A DNA stretch of 64,000 nucleotides from Sphingopyxis terrae subsp. terrae NBRC 15098 (GTDB lineage: Bacteria; Pseudomonadota; Alphaproteobacteria; Sphingomonadales; Sphingomonadaceae), in assembly GCF_001610975.1 (NCBI RefSeq), contig NZ_CP013342.1, forward strand, positions 3,543,001 through 3,607,000, in the 5' to 3' direction. The position numbers were made by a program, and so were the translations under genes. How positions within the stretch are numbered: position 1 is the first letter of the stretch; every line of letters begins with the position of its first letter. Below the pieces are notes generated by a model. That model saw only the letters and a program-made list of their open reading frames with translations. It ran no database searches and was not told the DNA's origin. This document shows, piece by piece, positions 50,807 to 59,628 of this stretch.

Positions 50807-51439
50807 TCAGCGCAGCCCCAGCGTCTTGTGCGTCTGGAGCGACAGGCGCCAGCGCGGATCGCGCATCACCAGATCGATACAGTTCCGGACATTGTCCGCG
50901 GCATTGGCATCGTCGAGCGGCTGGATCAGCCGATGCGCAAAATCGAGTTCTGCGAGCCGTTCGACATCGCTTCCCGGCTGCGGCCACACCAGCTTGAGTT
51001 CGTCGCCGCTCGTCTGGACCAGTTCGCTGCCTGCCTTGGGACTGATACAGATCCAGTCGATCAGCCGCGGCACCGGCAGCGTACCGTTGCTTTCGATCGC
51101 GACGGTGAAGCCCTCGCCATGCAGCGCCTCGATCAGCGCATCGTCGACCTGCAACATCGGCTCGCCGCCGGTGAGCACGACATAGCGGTCCCCTTGCGCC
51201 GCCCCCCATGTTTCGCCAATCCGCTCCGCCAGCGCCGCAGCATCGGCATATTTGCCGCCCAGCGTCCCGTCGGTGCCGACGAAATCGGTGTCGCAGAATT
51301 TGCAGATCGCCCTGGCGCGGTCCTGCTCGCGCCCCGTCCACAGGTTGCAACCCGCAAAGCGGCAGAAGACCGCGCGCCGTCCGGCCTGCGCCCCCTCGCC
51401 CTGCAGCGTCAGGAATATTTCCTTGACCGCATAGGTCAT
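50807..51439 (-). CDS. queE: 7-carboxy-7-deazaguanine synthase
   Basis: Radical-SAM enzyme of queuosine synthesis. 210 aa with FLTLQGEGAQAGR and the cluster cysteines Cys31, Cys46 and Cys49 in CX14CX2C spacing, a known QueE variant, plus TGGEPMLQ for SAM binding. It lies 3 bases after queC on the same strand. Confidence 0.95.
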   Translation of the reverse strand: MTYAVKEIFLTLQGEGAQAGRRAVFCRFAGCNLWTGREQDRARAICKFCDTDFVGTDGTLGGKYADAAALAERIGETWGAAQGDRYVVLTGGEPMLQVDDALIEALHGEGFTVAIESNGTLPVPRLIDWICISPKAGSELVQTSGDELKLVWPQPGSDVERLAELDFAHRLIQPLDDANAADNVRNCIDLVMRDPRWRLSLQTHKTLGLR

Positions 51440-51442
51440 GGG

Positions 51443-52135
51443 TCAGGCCTCGACTGCGTAGCGCGTCGGGTCGGCGAGCCCGGCGTCGGCGAAGCCCTTG
51501 CGGCGCAGGCGGCAGCTGTCACACAGGCCGCAATGCAGTCCCTCGGGCGTCGGGTCGTAACAGGACCAGCTCATCCCCGCATCCATGCCGAGCCGCGCCG
51601 CCTCGGCCGCGATGTCGGCCTTGGTCATATGCTGCAGCGGCGCATGGATCACAAAATCGACCCCCTTGTCGCCGTCGCGCGTCGCGAGCTGCGCGAGATG
51701 CTGGAAGCCCGCGATGAATTCGGGGCGGCAATCGGGATAGCCTGAATAGTCGAGCGCGTTGACGCCGATGAAGATGTCCTGCGACCGCCGCGCTTCGGCG
51801 AGGCCGAGCGTCAGCGACAGGAAGATCAGGTTGCGCGCGGGAACATAGGTGACGGGAATATCCTCGCACACGCCGTCCTTGGGCACATCGATGTCGGCGG
51901 TCAGCGCCGACCCGCCGAAGCGCCGCAGATCGAGCGGCAGCACGATATGCTCGGCCGCGCCCACCGCCGTCGCAATCCGCGCCGCCGAGTCCAGCTCGAC
52001 GCGGTGCCGCTGGTTGTAATCGACGGTCAGTGCAACGATCCGTGCCCCCGCCTCGCGCGCCAGTCCTGCGCAAACCATCGAGTCCAGACCGCCCGACAGA
52101 AGGACGATCACCGTTTTTCCGGAAAGATCCTGCAT
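51443..52135 (-). CDS. queC: 7-cyano-7-deazaguanine synthase
   Basis: ATP-dependent conversion of carboxy- to cyano-deazaguanine (preQ0). 230 aa with the PP-loop VLLSGGLDS and zinc-binding cysteines near the C-terminus (CGLCDSCRLRRKGF). ATG 52135 is the start consistent with the family; upstream in-frame codons overlap a terminator hairpin. Confidence 0.96.
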   Translation of the reverse strand: MQDLSGKTVIVLLSGGLDSMVCAGLAREAGARIVALTVDYNQRHRVELDSAARIATAVGAAEHIVLPLDLRRFGGSALTADIDVPKDGVCEDIPVTYVPARNLIFLSLTLGLAEARRSQDIFIGVNALDYSGYPDCRPEFIAGFQHLAQLATRDGDKGVDFVIHAPLQHMTKADIAAEAARLGMDAGMSWSCYDPTPEGLHCGLCDSCRLRRKGFADAGLADPTRYAVEA

Positions 52136-52195
52136 CGCGGCGCGATACGCCCGCGCCGCGCTTCGCGCAAGACCGCGATTTGTGCGGCGCACCAA

Positions 52196-52231
52196 AGAAA
52201 ATGGGCCGCGCGTCGTTCGACGAGCGGCCCA
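52196..52231 (-). terminator. Terminator between the small exported protein gene and queC
   Basis: Long hairpin (arms TGGGCCGC...GCGGCCCA with an inner CGTCG/CGACG stem), followed on the minus strand by TTTTCTTT. It ends transcription from the gene at 52321-52728 and leaves queC to its own promoter. Confidence 0.8.
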
Positions 52232-52320
52232 GTGCGGCATGAATGCCGTTAGGGAGAAGGACACACATCGGCGTGTCGCAATCCCCCTTCTAGCGAAGGA
52301 TGGTTAACAAAAGGTTTGTT

Positions 52321-52728
52321 TCAGCAGCCGCCGGCGCGGCGCGCCTCGATCGCCTGCGAGAAGGGCTTGCCGTCGGCGATCCCCTGCGTGTCGATCTGAA
52401 CGAGGCGGTTCGTTTCGCTGCGGATCGTGGTGCGGCCATGCCCGGCGCCGGGGCAGGTGTAATGCACCGTCACCGATGTCGGCGTATCCTCGATCACATA
52501 GCGCGAGCAGGTCGCGCGCGGATGATAGACCTGGATCAGGCGGCGCGCGTCACCCAGACATACGGTCTGGAGTACCGCATCCGTGCCGCGCTCGCGCAGC
52601 TGCCAACTGCCCTTTTCCAGCCGGTCGAGCATGGCCAGCGTCGGCGCCTGCGCAGGCACCGCGCTCGCCGCTCCGGTCAGGGCAAGCGCCATCGCCGATA
52701 TGCGAAACATGGGAGAGAAGATCGTCAT
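52321..52728 (-). CDS. Small exported hypothetical protein (DUF3617-like)
   Basis: 135 aa with a signal peptide ending AQA. The mature part begins with the pattern LEKGSWQLRERG, then CLGDARRLIQVYHPRATCSRYV, TVHYTCPGAGHGRTTIRSETNRL and a C-terminal Cys. This arrangement, a beta-rich domain with four cysteines, recalls DUF3617-type periplasmic proteins. Function is unknown. ATG 52728 starts the signal peptide. Confidence 0.7.
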   Translation of the reverse strand: MTIFSPMFRISAMALALTGAASAVPAQAPTLAMLDRLEKGSWQLRERGTDAVLQTVCLGDARRLIQVYHPRATCSRYVIEDTPTSVTVHYTCPGAGHGRTTIRSETNRLVQIDTQGIADGKPFSQAIEARRAGGC

Positions 52729-52852
52729 TTTCACCTTGTCCACCGGCCGTTCCGTGTGGAACGGCAACGACGCCGCGCATCACCTAATCATCAAACCCGC
52801 ATATTTCAACCATTCAGCGCACGCATGCCTCGCTTCATCGACGGCCCGTGCG

Positions 52853-53767
52853 TCAGTGGCGGGTCGCGATCTCGGCGAGCGGGACGGGGAACAACCGCGA
52901 ACAAAAGGCGCAATCGACCTGGATGATCCCCTCTTCGTCGGCCATTTCCTGCCGTTCGGCTTCGGGAAACTGTGCCAGCACCCGCGCATAATGGTCGATG
53001 TTGCAGCGGCAGCCGCGCGACACCGCCACGCCGGGTTCGACGCGCACTTCCTCTTCGTGGAACAGCCGCCACGCCAACGTCTCGAGCGAGGCCGCGGCGT
53101 CGGTCAGTTCCTCGTCCTTCAGCGTCGCCGCAATCGTGCGCGCATGGTCCCATTCGGGATGATCGGCGCGCGCTTCGATCCGGTCGCGCCCGACCTCGCC
53201 GTCAGGCAGATGCTGCAGCAGCAGCCCGCCGGCGACACAGCCGAGCTCAGCGTCGTGCCGCGCGCAAAGGCGGACGAGGCTCGGTATCTGCTCGGACTGC
53301 TCGAAATAATGTTCGGCGGCATCGGCGATCGACGATCCTTCGAGCGGGACGATCCCCTGCCAGCGCTCGCCGCTCACCGCCTGATCGAAGGTGATCGCCA
53401 GAAAACCCTCGCCGAACAGACCGAACAGCGTCGGATCGGGGCCGACCTCGGCCAGTCGTTCGACATCGAACTTCAGATAGCCACGCAGCTCGCCAGCGCG
53501 ATAATCGCAGACGAGCAGATCGACGGGACCGCCGCCGGTCTGCGCCTGCAGCGTCATCTGGCTTTCATCGTCCTTGAGCGTCGAACCGAGCAGCACGGTC
53601 AGCACTAGCGCCTCGGCGAGCAGCTTTTCCATCACCGGCGGATAGCTGTGCGCCGCCATGATGCGGTTGAGCACCGGCCCCAGCCGCACGAAGCGGCCGC
53701 GGACATGCCGCTCGGCGATGGTGAAGATCAGGGGTTCGTCGAACCAGGTTTCGCGCGTCTCGCTCAC
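52853..53767 (-). CDS. hslO: Redox-regulated chaperone Hsp33
   Basis: Holdase activated by oxidative unfolding. 304 aa with the N-terminal HSP33 domain and the redox zinc switch Cys253/Cys255 (CRC) and Cys286/Cys289 (CAFC). I start at GTG 53767, which overlaps the argF stop (GTGA); the frame extends further upstream only inside argF. Third gene of argD-argF-hslO. Confidence 0.95.
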   Translation of the reverse strand: MSETRETWFDEPLIFTIAERHVRGRFVRLGPVLNRIMAAHSYPPVMEKLLAEALVLTVLLGSTLKDDESQMTLQAQTGGGPVDLLVCDYRAGELRGYLKFDVERLAEVGPDPTLFGLFGEGFLAITFDQAVSGERWQGIVPLEGSSIADAAEHYFEQSEQIPSLVRLCARHDAELGCVAGGLLLQHLPDGEVGRDRIEARADHPEWDHARTIAATLKDEELTDAAASLETLAWRLFHEEEVRVEPGVAVSRGCRCNIDHYARVLAQFPEAERQEMADEEGIIQVDCAFCSRLFPVPLAEIATRH

Positions 53768-54702
53768 AATTTCCCCAACGCCCACAAAAGAACCGATTTC
53801 TGTGCATGGACGCGGTTTTCCGCCTCGTCCCACACGCGCGACTGCGCGCCGTCGATCACCGCATCGACCACCTCTTCGCCGCGATGCGCGGGCAGGCAGT
53901 GGAGGAAGAGCGCATCGCCCTTCGCCTTGCCCATCAATCGCTCATCGACCTGATAGGGCGCCATTGCGGCCAGTTTGTTGTGGGCATGGTCCTGCCCCAT
54001 CGACACCCAGGTATCGGTGACGACGATATCGGCGCCCGCGACCGCCTCGGCCGCGTCGCGCAGGATGTCGATGCGCGCGCCCTGTGCGCGGGCCGCCTCG
54101 ACGAAGCGCATGTCGGGGTCGTAGCCTTGCGGCACCCCGGCGCGAACATTGAAGCCGAACAGCCCCGCCGCCTCGATCAGCGAGGCGAGCACATTATTGC
54201 CATCGCCAAGCCACGCGAGCTCAAGGCCGGGCAAGGCCTTGCCGCCCTCGACGATCGTCAGCAGGTCGGCAACGATCTGGCACGGGTGCGACAGGTCGGT
54301 CAGCCCGTTGATCACGGGGACGCTGGCATGTTCGGCCAGCTCCTCGATCTTCGCATGATCATCGGTGCGGATCATGATCGCATCGACATAGCGCGACAGG
54401 ACGCGCGCCGTATCGGCGATGGTTTCGCCGCGGCCGATCTGCATCGACCCCGCTTCCATCACCATCGCGCTGCCGCCGAGCTGGCGGATCGCCATGTCGA
54501 ACGACGCGCGCGTGCGGGTCGAATTCTTCTCGAAGATCATCGCCAGCACATGGCCCGCAAGCGGCGCGTCGGCATCGACCCGGCCCTTGGGCCAGGCTGC
54601 GCGCGCCGTCTTGCGGTCGATCGCGTCGGCGAGCATCGCCGCGATGGCATCCCCGCCCGCGTCGGACAGGTTCAGGAAATGCCGCAGCGCGGGTGCGCTC
54701 AT
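53764..54702 (-). CDS. argF: Ornithine carbamoyltransferase
   Basis: Makes citrulline in arginine synthesis. 312 aa with carbamoyl-phosphate motif STRTR ([11 protein letters not shown]), LSHPCQ, and the ornithine-side [11 protein letters not shown]. The ATG overlaps the argD stop (ATGA), and its own stop overlaps hslO. Confidence 0.97.
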   Translation of the reverse strand: MSAPALRHFLNLSDAGGDAIAAMLADAIDRKTARAAWPKGRVDADAPLAGHVLAMIFEKNSTRTRASFDMAIRQLGGSAMVMEAGSMQIGRGETIADTARVLSRYVDAIMIRTDDHAKIEELAEHASVPVINGLTDLSHPCQIVADLLTIVEGGKALPGLELAWLGDGNNVLASLIEAAGLFGFNVRAGVPQGYDPDMRFVEAARAQGARIDILRDAAEAVAGADIVVTDTWVSMGQDHAHNKLAAMAPYQVDERLMGKAKGDALFLHCLPAHRGEEVVDAVIDGAQSRVWDEAENRVHAQKSVLLWALGKL

Positions 54703-55886
54703 GCTTCCGGCGGCGTGTAGCTCGCCGCCCCCGCCGAGAGTTTCTCGATACATTCGTCGATATGACCCTGTTCGATGTTCAGCGGCGGCAGTATGCGCAC
54801 GACATTGTCGCCCGCCGCGACCGTCAGCAGCCCGTGGTTGTCGCGCAGATGCGCGACGAAGGCACGGCTGTCGGACTTCATCTTGATGCCGAGCATCAGG
54901 CCCATGCCGCGGATGCTTTCGAACAGATGATCGTGATTAGGGATAAGCTGTTCGAGCGCGCCGCGCAGCCGCTCGCCCGTCGCCTTGACCTGATCCATGA
55001 AGCCATCCTCCAGGATGACGTCGAACACCGCCTGCCCCGCCGCCATCGCCAGCGGATTGCCGCCATAGGTCGATCCGTGCGTGCCGATGACCATGCCGCG
55101 CGCCGCCTTTTCGGTGGCAAGGCAGGCGCCGAGCGGGAAGCCGCCGCCGATGCCCTTTGCGGTCGCCATGATGTCGGGCGCGACGCCGAACTGTTCATGG
55201 GCATAGAGCGATCCGGTGCGCGCGACGCCGCACTGGACCTCGTCGAACACCAGCATCAGGTCGCGTTCGTTGCAGATGTCGCGCAGCCCCTGCAGGAAGG
55301 GTTGCGACGCCGGGCGGATACCGCCTTCGCCCTGCACGGGTTCGAGCAGGAAGCCCGCCGTGCTGTCGTCGACCAGATCGAGCGCGGCGTTGAGATCGTC
55401 GAAGGGCGCATAGGCAAAGCCCGGAAGCAACGGGTCGAAGCCCTTGCGCAGCTTTTCCTGATTGGTCGCCGAAATCGTGCCGAGCGTGCGCCCATGAAAC
55501 GCATTGTTGAAGGTGATGAGCGTGTGCTTGTGCGCATTGCCCGCGCTTGAATGATAGGCGCGCGCGGTCTTGATCGCACATTCGACCGCCTCGGCGCCCG
55601 AATTGGTGAAGAACACCGTATCGGCGAACGTATTGTCGACCAGCCGCTGCGCAAAGGCTTCGCCCTGCGGGCTGCCGTAAAGGTTCGACACATGCATCAG
55701 CGTCGCCGCCTGATCCTGGATCGCCTTCGTCAGATGCGGATGGCCGTGACCGAGGAGGTTGACCGCGATGCCGCTCGCGAAATCGAGATAACGCTCGCCG
55801 CGCTCGCCGATCAGATAGGCGCCCTCGCCTCGCACCGGACGCACACCGCACCGGGGGTAAACGGGCATCAGCGGCGTGATCGACAT
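54699..55886 (-). CDS. argD: Acetylornithine aminotransferase
   Basis: PLP enzyme converting N-acetylglutamate semialdehyde to acetylornithine. 395 aa class III aminotransferase with [36 protein letters not shown] and the PLP Lys in [15 protein letters not shown] 55886 starts the operon argD-argF-hslO. A possible leader terminator lies 30 bases upstream. Confidence 0.97.
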   Translation of the reverse strand: MSITPLMPVYPRCGVRPVRGEGAYLIGERGERYLDFASGIAVNLLGHGHPHLTKAIQDQAATLMHVSNLYGSPQGEAFAQRLVDNTFADTVFFTNSGAEAVECAIKTARAYHSSAGNAHKHTLITFNNAFHGRTLGTISATNQEKLRKGFDPLLPGFAYAPFDDLNAALDLVDDSTAGFLLEPVQGEGGIRPASQPFLQGLRDICNERDLMLVFDEVQCGVARTGSLYAHEQFGVAPDIMATAKGIGGGFPLGACLATEKAARGMVIGTHGSTYGGNPLAMAAGQAVFDVILEDGFMDQVKATGERLRGALEQLIPNHDHLFESIRGMGLMLGIKMKSDSRAFVAHLRDNHGLLTVAAGDNVVRILPPLNIEQGHIDECIEKLSAGAASYTPPEA

Positions 55887-55915
55887 ATCGGGCACCTTTC
55901 CAAAAAGCCTAAAGT

Positions 55916-55942
55916 AAAAAGGCGACCCCAAAGCGGGCCGCC
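55916..55942 (-). terminator. Possible leader terminator upstream of argD
   Basis: On the minus strand GGCGGCCC-gctttg-GGGTCGCC forms an 8-bp stem (one G-U) followed by T5. No minus-strand gene lies upstream (the next gene is divergent), so it cannot end a preceding operon and would act in the argD leader. A second copy of GGGCGGCCC just upstream (55950-55958) could compete for pairing. Confidence 0.45.
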
Positions 55943-56049
55943 CTTGCACGGGCCGCCCCTATACCGCCGCCGCCAGAGGCGCGTCAACACGGCGCCTGAC
56001 CCTGTCCTGTTCGATGCAACCAAGCCCTTTGATCCGCGTTCGCCCAATG

Positions 56050-56487
56050 ATGCGAAAGATGCCCGCGCTCCTGTTGCTGCCCCTGCTACTCGCCGCATGC
56101 GACGGCATGCCGCGCGATGTCGGCGGCACCAGCGAACGCATTTCCCGCACCGGCACGATGCGCGTCATCGTCCTTCCCGCGACACCCGACGCCGCGCCCG
56201 CGCTCGACCTGCTCGGTCGCTACGCTGCGGCGCATGGCGCAACCCTCGCGCGCGTCGAGGCGCATGGCGAGCACGCCCTCCACATGCTTGAAGAAGGCGA
56301 TGTCGATGCGGTGGTCGGCCATTTCGCCAAGGCCTCGCCGTGGAAGACCGAAATCGCGCTGTCGAAGCCGCTGACGCATGGCGAGCCCGACGATGCCGAC
56401 ACGCCCGTCCTGCGCATCGCGCGCCGCAACGGAGAAAATGCCCTCGTCCTCGCTACCGACCGCATGGTCGCAGAGGCGCGGCGATGA
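56050..56487 (+). CDS. Lipoprotein with partial solute-binding-like domain
   Basis: 145 aa from ATG 56050 (56047 is also possible). Signal peptide with lipobox LAAC, then a short domain starting TGTMRVIVLPATPDAAPALDLLGRYAAAHG and containing LEEGDVDAVVGHFAKASPW. This resembles the first lobe of family-3 solute-binding proteins but lacks the second lobe. Its end overlaps the CDF transporter gene (ATGA), so the two are translationally coupled. Function is unknown; a sensor or accessory of the transporter is possible. Confidence 0.7.
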   Translation: MRKMPALLLLPLLLAACDGMPRDVGGTSERISRTGTMRVIVLPATPDAAPALDLLGRYAAAHGATLARVEAHGEHALHMLEEGDVDAVVGHFAKASPWKTEIALSKPLTHGEPDDADTPVLRIARRNGENALVLATDRMVAEARR

Positions 56488-57407
56488 CCGTCCACGGCGG
56501 TATTGATCCCGTCATCGCCGCCGACGTCCGGCGCGGCGAACGGCTCGAATGGTGGACGCTGTTCTGGATGAGCAGCGTGATCGTGCTGATGTGGCTGACG
56601 ATGGGCGCCAGCCAGGCGATGAAATCGGCGGTGATCGAAGATTTTCTGAGCCTGGTGCCCGCGATCGTCTTCCTGCTCGCGGCGCGATGGGAACGCCGCG
56701 ATCCGAACCGGCGCTTTCCCTTCGGATATCGGCGGGGCAACAGCCTGGCCTTTCTGATCGCGGCAACCGCGCTGCTCTCGGTCGGTGCCTTCCTGTCCTA
56801 TGAAAGCATCACCACGCTCATCCGCCGCGAGCATCCCACCGTCGGCGGCGTCACCCTCTTCGGCCACACGGTCTGGCTCGGCTGGCTGATGATCGCGGCG
56901 CTGGTCTATTCGATCGTCCCGCCGATCATCCTCGGCCGGATCAAGCAGCCCGTTGCCGAACGCATCAAGGACAAGGTGCTGCACACCGACGCGCTGATGC
57001 AAAAGGCCGATTGGCAGACCGGGCTGGCGGGCATCGCGGGCATCGTCGGCATCGGTCTCGGCTGGTGGTGGGCCGATGCGACGGCAGCGCTGTTCATCGC
57101 GCTGTCGATCGTCAAGGACGCGATCGGCGCGCTCGATCAGGCGGTCGCCGAACTGCTCGACGGGACGCCGCGCAAACTGGCCTCGAACGAACTGTCAGAC
57201 GATGCCGAGGATCTGATCGCGGCGCTCAAGTCCCGCTATGGCGATGTCAGCGTGCGGCTGCGCGAAACCGGCCGCTATATCGATGCCGAGGTCGATTGCC
57301 CCTCGCCCGCCGACGTGCCGACCGCCGCCGACCTGATGGGCGACGACGCGGCGTGGCGCCTCGCCAGCCTGAGCTTCCGTCCCGAACCGAGCGATCCGCC
57401 CGCCTGA
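56484..57407 (+). CDS. Cation diffusion facilitator (CDF) transporter
   Basis: 307 aa with about six membrane segments and a cytosolic C-terminal domain, the usual CDF layout. Recognisable parts: RRFPFGYRRGNSLAFL after helix 2, HTDALMQKADWQTG before helix 5, and WWWADATAALFIALSI. The canonical metal-site pattern is not clear by eye, so the metal (Zn, Co, Fe or other) is open. Coupled to the upstream lipoprotein. Confidence 0.85.
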   Translation: MTVHGGIDPVIAADVRRGERLEWWTLFWMSSVIVLMWLTMGASQAMKSAVIEDFLSLVPAIVFLLAARWERRDPNRRFPFGYRRGNSLAFLIAATALLSVGAFLSYESITTLIRREHPTVGGVTLFGHTVWLGWLMIAALVYSIVPPIILGRIKQPVAERIKDKVLHTDALMQKADWQTGLAGIAGIVGIGLGWWWADATAALFIALSIVKDAIGALDQAVAELLDGTPRKLASNELSDDAEDLIAALKSRYGDVSVRLRETGRYIDAEVDCPSPADVPTAADLMGDDAAWRLASLSFRPEPSDPPA

Positions 57408-58394
57408 TCAGAGGCGCTTCGCCGCCTCGATCGCGATGGCGAGCGAGCGCTTGCGGGCGGCATGGTCGTACATCGACGACGCGACGATCACCTCGTCGGC
57501 GCCGGTGCGCGCGGCAAAACTCTCTAGGCCCGCGGCGATGTCGTCGACCGTGCCGACCGCCGAACATTGCAGCACATGGTCGAGGATCGCGCGCGCATTG
57601 GGCGGAAGGCTGTCCTTGTAACCCGCCAGCGGCGGCTTCATCTTGCCCGGATTGCCGGTGCGAAGTGCGACGAACGCCTGCTGCTGCGACGAGGCGAGCA
57701 ATTCGGCCTCCTCGCGCGTGTCGGCGGCGAAGACGTTGAACGCGGCGGCGGCGTAGGGCTCGGCCAGCTGCTCCGAGGGCCGGAACTGGCGGCGATAGAT
57801 GTCGAGCGCCTCGTCGAGCGCGTCGGGCGCGAAATGACTGGCAAAGGCATAGGGCAGCCCGAGCATCGCCGCGAGCTGCGCGCCGAACAGGCTCGACCCC
57901 AGGATCCACAGCGGCACATTCGTCCCCTCGCCCGGCACCGCGCGGATACCCAGCCGGTCGTCCCCGGCAAGGAAGGCCTGCAATTCGACGACATCCTGCG
58001 GAAACTGGCGCTCGTCGCTCGCAAGATTGCGGCGCAGCGCCTGCGCGACGCGGCCGTCCGATCCCGGCGCGCGGCCAAGGCCCAGGTCGATGCGGCCGGG
58101 AAACAGCGCCTCCAGCGTGCCGAATTGTTCGGCGATCACCATCGGCGCATGATTGGGCAGCATGATTCCGCCGGCGCCGATCCGGATGGTCGACGTCGCC
58201 TGCCCGATATGCGCGAGCACCACCGACGTCGCCGCACTCGCGATCCCCGCCATCCCGTGATGCTCGGCCACCCAGTAACGCGCATAGCCGAGCGCTTCGG
58301 CATGGCGGGCAAGATCGGCGGCATTGGCGAGCGACTGGGCGATCGTGCCCGTGTCGGTGACGGGGACGAGATCGAGGAAGGACAGTTTCAGCAT
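57408..58394 (-). CDS. LLM-class flavin-dependent oxidoreductase
   Basis: 328 aa luciferase-like monooxygenase (MsnO8/YhbW-type group): N-terminal [60 protein letters not shown]. These motifs are typical of the bacterial luciferase-like family with FMNH2. Substrate is unknown. Convergent with the CDF gene (adjacent stops). Confidence 0.92.
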   Translation of the reverse strand: MLKLSFLDLVPVTDTGTIAQSLANAADLARHAEALGYARYWVAEHHGMAGIASAATSVVLAHIGQATSTIRIGAGGIMLPNHAPMVIAEQFGTLEALFPGRIDLGLGRAPGSDGRVAQALRRNLASDERQFPQDVVELQAFLAGDDRLGIRAVPGEGTNVPLWILGSSLFGAQLAAMLGLPYAFASHFAPDALDEALDIYRRQFRPSEQLAEPYAAAAFNVFAADTREEAELLASSQQQAFVALRTGNPGKMKPPLAGYKDSLPPNARAILDHVLQCSAVGTVDDIAAGLESFAARTGADEVIVASSMYDHAARKRSLAIAIEAAKRL

Positions 58395-58443
58395 GAAACC
58401 GATATGCGGTGGCGGACGATGAGGTTCAAGGCGTTACCCTCGA

Positions 58444-58896
58444 TCAAGCCCGCTCGTCCTTCGGCGAATCCATCAGCACATAGGTGGTGATCGAATGGAC
58501 CTGCGGCAGCACGCCGAGCACTTCGGTATGGAAATGCTTGTACGCCGCCAGATCCTGCGTCTCGACGCGGAGCAGATATTCGATCGTCCCGGTAATATTG
58601 TGGCATTCGCGCACTTCGGGTGCGAGCGCCATCGCCGCTTCGAAATCGCTCTGCGACTTCTTCGTGTGCGACGACAGGCCGACGGTCACATAGGCCAGAA
58701 AGGTCAGCCCCAGCTTCGCCGAATCGACCACCGCGCGATAGCCCTTGATGACCCCGCTGCGCTCGAGTTCCTGCACGCGGCGCAGACACGCCGAGGGCGA
58801 CAGCCCGACGCGGTCGGCGAGCTCGATGTTGGAGATTCGCCCCTCGCTCGCAAGTTCGCGCAATATCTTGCGATCAATCTGATCCAGTCCAGCCAT
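58444..58896 (-). CDS. Lrp/AsnC-family transcriptional regulator
   Basis: 150 aa with an N-terminal HTH (LDQIDRKILRELASEGRISNIELADRVGLSPSACLRRVQ spans 4-42) and a C-terminal RAM domain. Divergent from a LysE-type exporter; this pairing often means the regulator controls amino-acid export. Inverted repeats GTTGCAAA/TTTGCAAC lie directly upstream of its ATG. ATG 58896 is preferred to a TTG 9 bases upstream. Confidence 0.93.
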   Translation of the reverse strand: MAGLDQIDRKILRELASEGRISNIELADRVGLSPSACLRRVQELERSGVIKGYRAVVDSAKLGLTFLAYVTVGLSSHTKKSQSDFEAAMALAPEVRECHNITGTIEYLLRVETQDLAAYKHFHTEVLGVLPQVHSITTYVLMDSPKDERA

Positions 58897-58898
58897 AA

Positions 58899-58936
58899 GT
58901 TGCAAAACTTAACACATTGACGCCCAAATTTGCAAC
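58899..58936. promoter_or_regulatory. Candidate Lrp-type operator between regulator and LysE exporter
   Basis: Inverted repeat GTTGCAAA (58899-58906) and TTTGCAAC (58929-58936), arms 22 bases apart. Further GTTGC/GCAAC elements lie at about 58961-58976 and downstream of the exporter (about 59562-59583). The position between divergent genes suits autoregulation plus control of export. Confidence 0.55.
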
Positions 58937-58970
58937 CCGCCGGGACAGTTTCGCCCTTATGTTGCGCGGC

Positions 58971-59561
58971 ATGCAACAGACCACCTTCGCCGCGCTTGCC
59001 GCCTTTGCCCTCGTCTCGTCGATCACGCCGGGGCCGAACAACATGATGCTGATGGCGTCGGGCGCCAATTTCGGACTGCGCCGCACCGCGCCGCATGCGC
59101 TCGGCGTGGGGTTCGGCTTCACGCTCATGATCGTCCTCGTCGGCGTCGGGCTGATGGGCCTGTTCGACCTGTTTCCGGTGCTGAACCTCATCCTCAAGAT
59201 CGTGAGCGTCGCCTATCTGCTGTGGCTGGCGTGGAAGATCGCCAACGCCGGCGCGCCGAGCGGCGGCGACAGCCCGCGCGGCAGACCGATGAGCTTCGGG
59301 CAAGCGGTGCTGTTCCAGTGGGTCAATCCCAAGGCCTGGTCGATGGCGCTGACCGCGATCGCGCTCTATGCGCCCGATCGCAATATCGCCGCGGTCCTGC
59401 TCGTCGCCGCGATCTTCGGCGTCATCAACCTGCCCTCGACCAGCCTGTGGGCGGTGATGGGCGTTTCGCTGCGCGGCTGGCTGTCATCGCCCGCACGGCT
59501 GCGCGCCTTCAACTGGACGATGGCGGCGCTGCTCGTCGGATCGCTCGCGTTGCTGATCTGA
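58971..59561 (+). CDS. LysE/RhtB-family amino-acid exporter
   Basis: 196 aa with about six membrane segments. N-terminal SSITPGPNNMMLMASGANFG and the central FQWVNPKAWSMALTA are family hallmarks. Probably exports amino acids or related small molecules. The ATG 58971 follows a palindromic GTTGC...GCAAC; an alternative Met lies 12 bases upstream. Confidence 0.92.
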   Translation: MQQTTFAALAAFALVSSITPGPNNMMLMASGANFGLRRTAPHALGVGFGFTLMIVLVGVGLMGLFDLFPVLNLILKIVSVAYLLWLAWKIANAGAPSGGDSPRGRPMSFGQAVLFQWVNPKAWSMALTAIALYAPDRNIAAVLLVAAIFGVINLPSTSLWAVMGVSLRGWLSSPARLRAFNWTMAALLVGSLALLI

Positions 59562-59628
59562 TTGCAAGGTTGCGATCCGCAACCTATGCACGGGCCAGCT
59601 ACCCCTCTCGAGACCGGAGATCCGCCCC

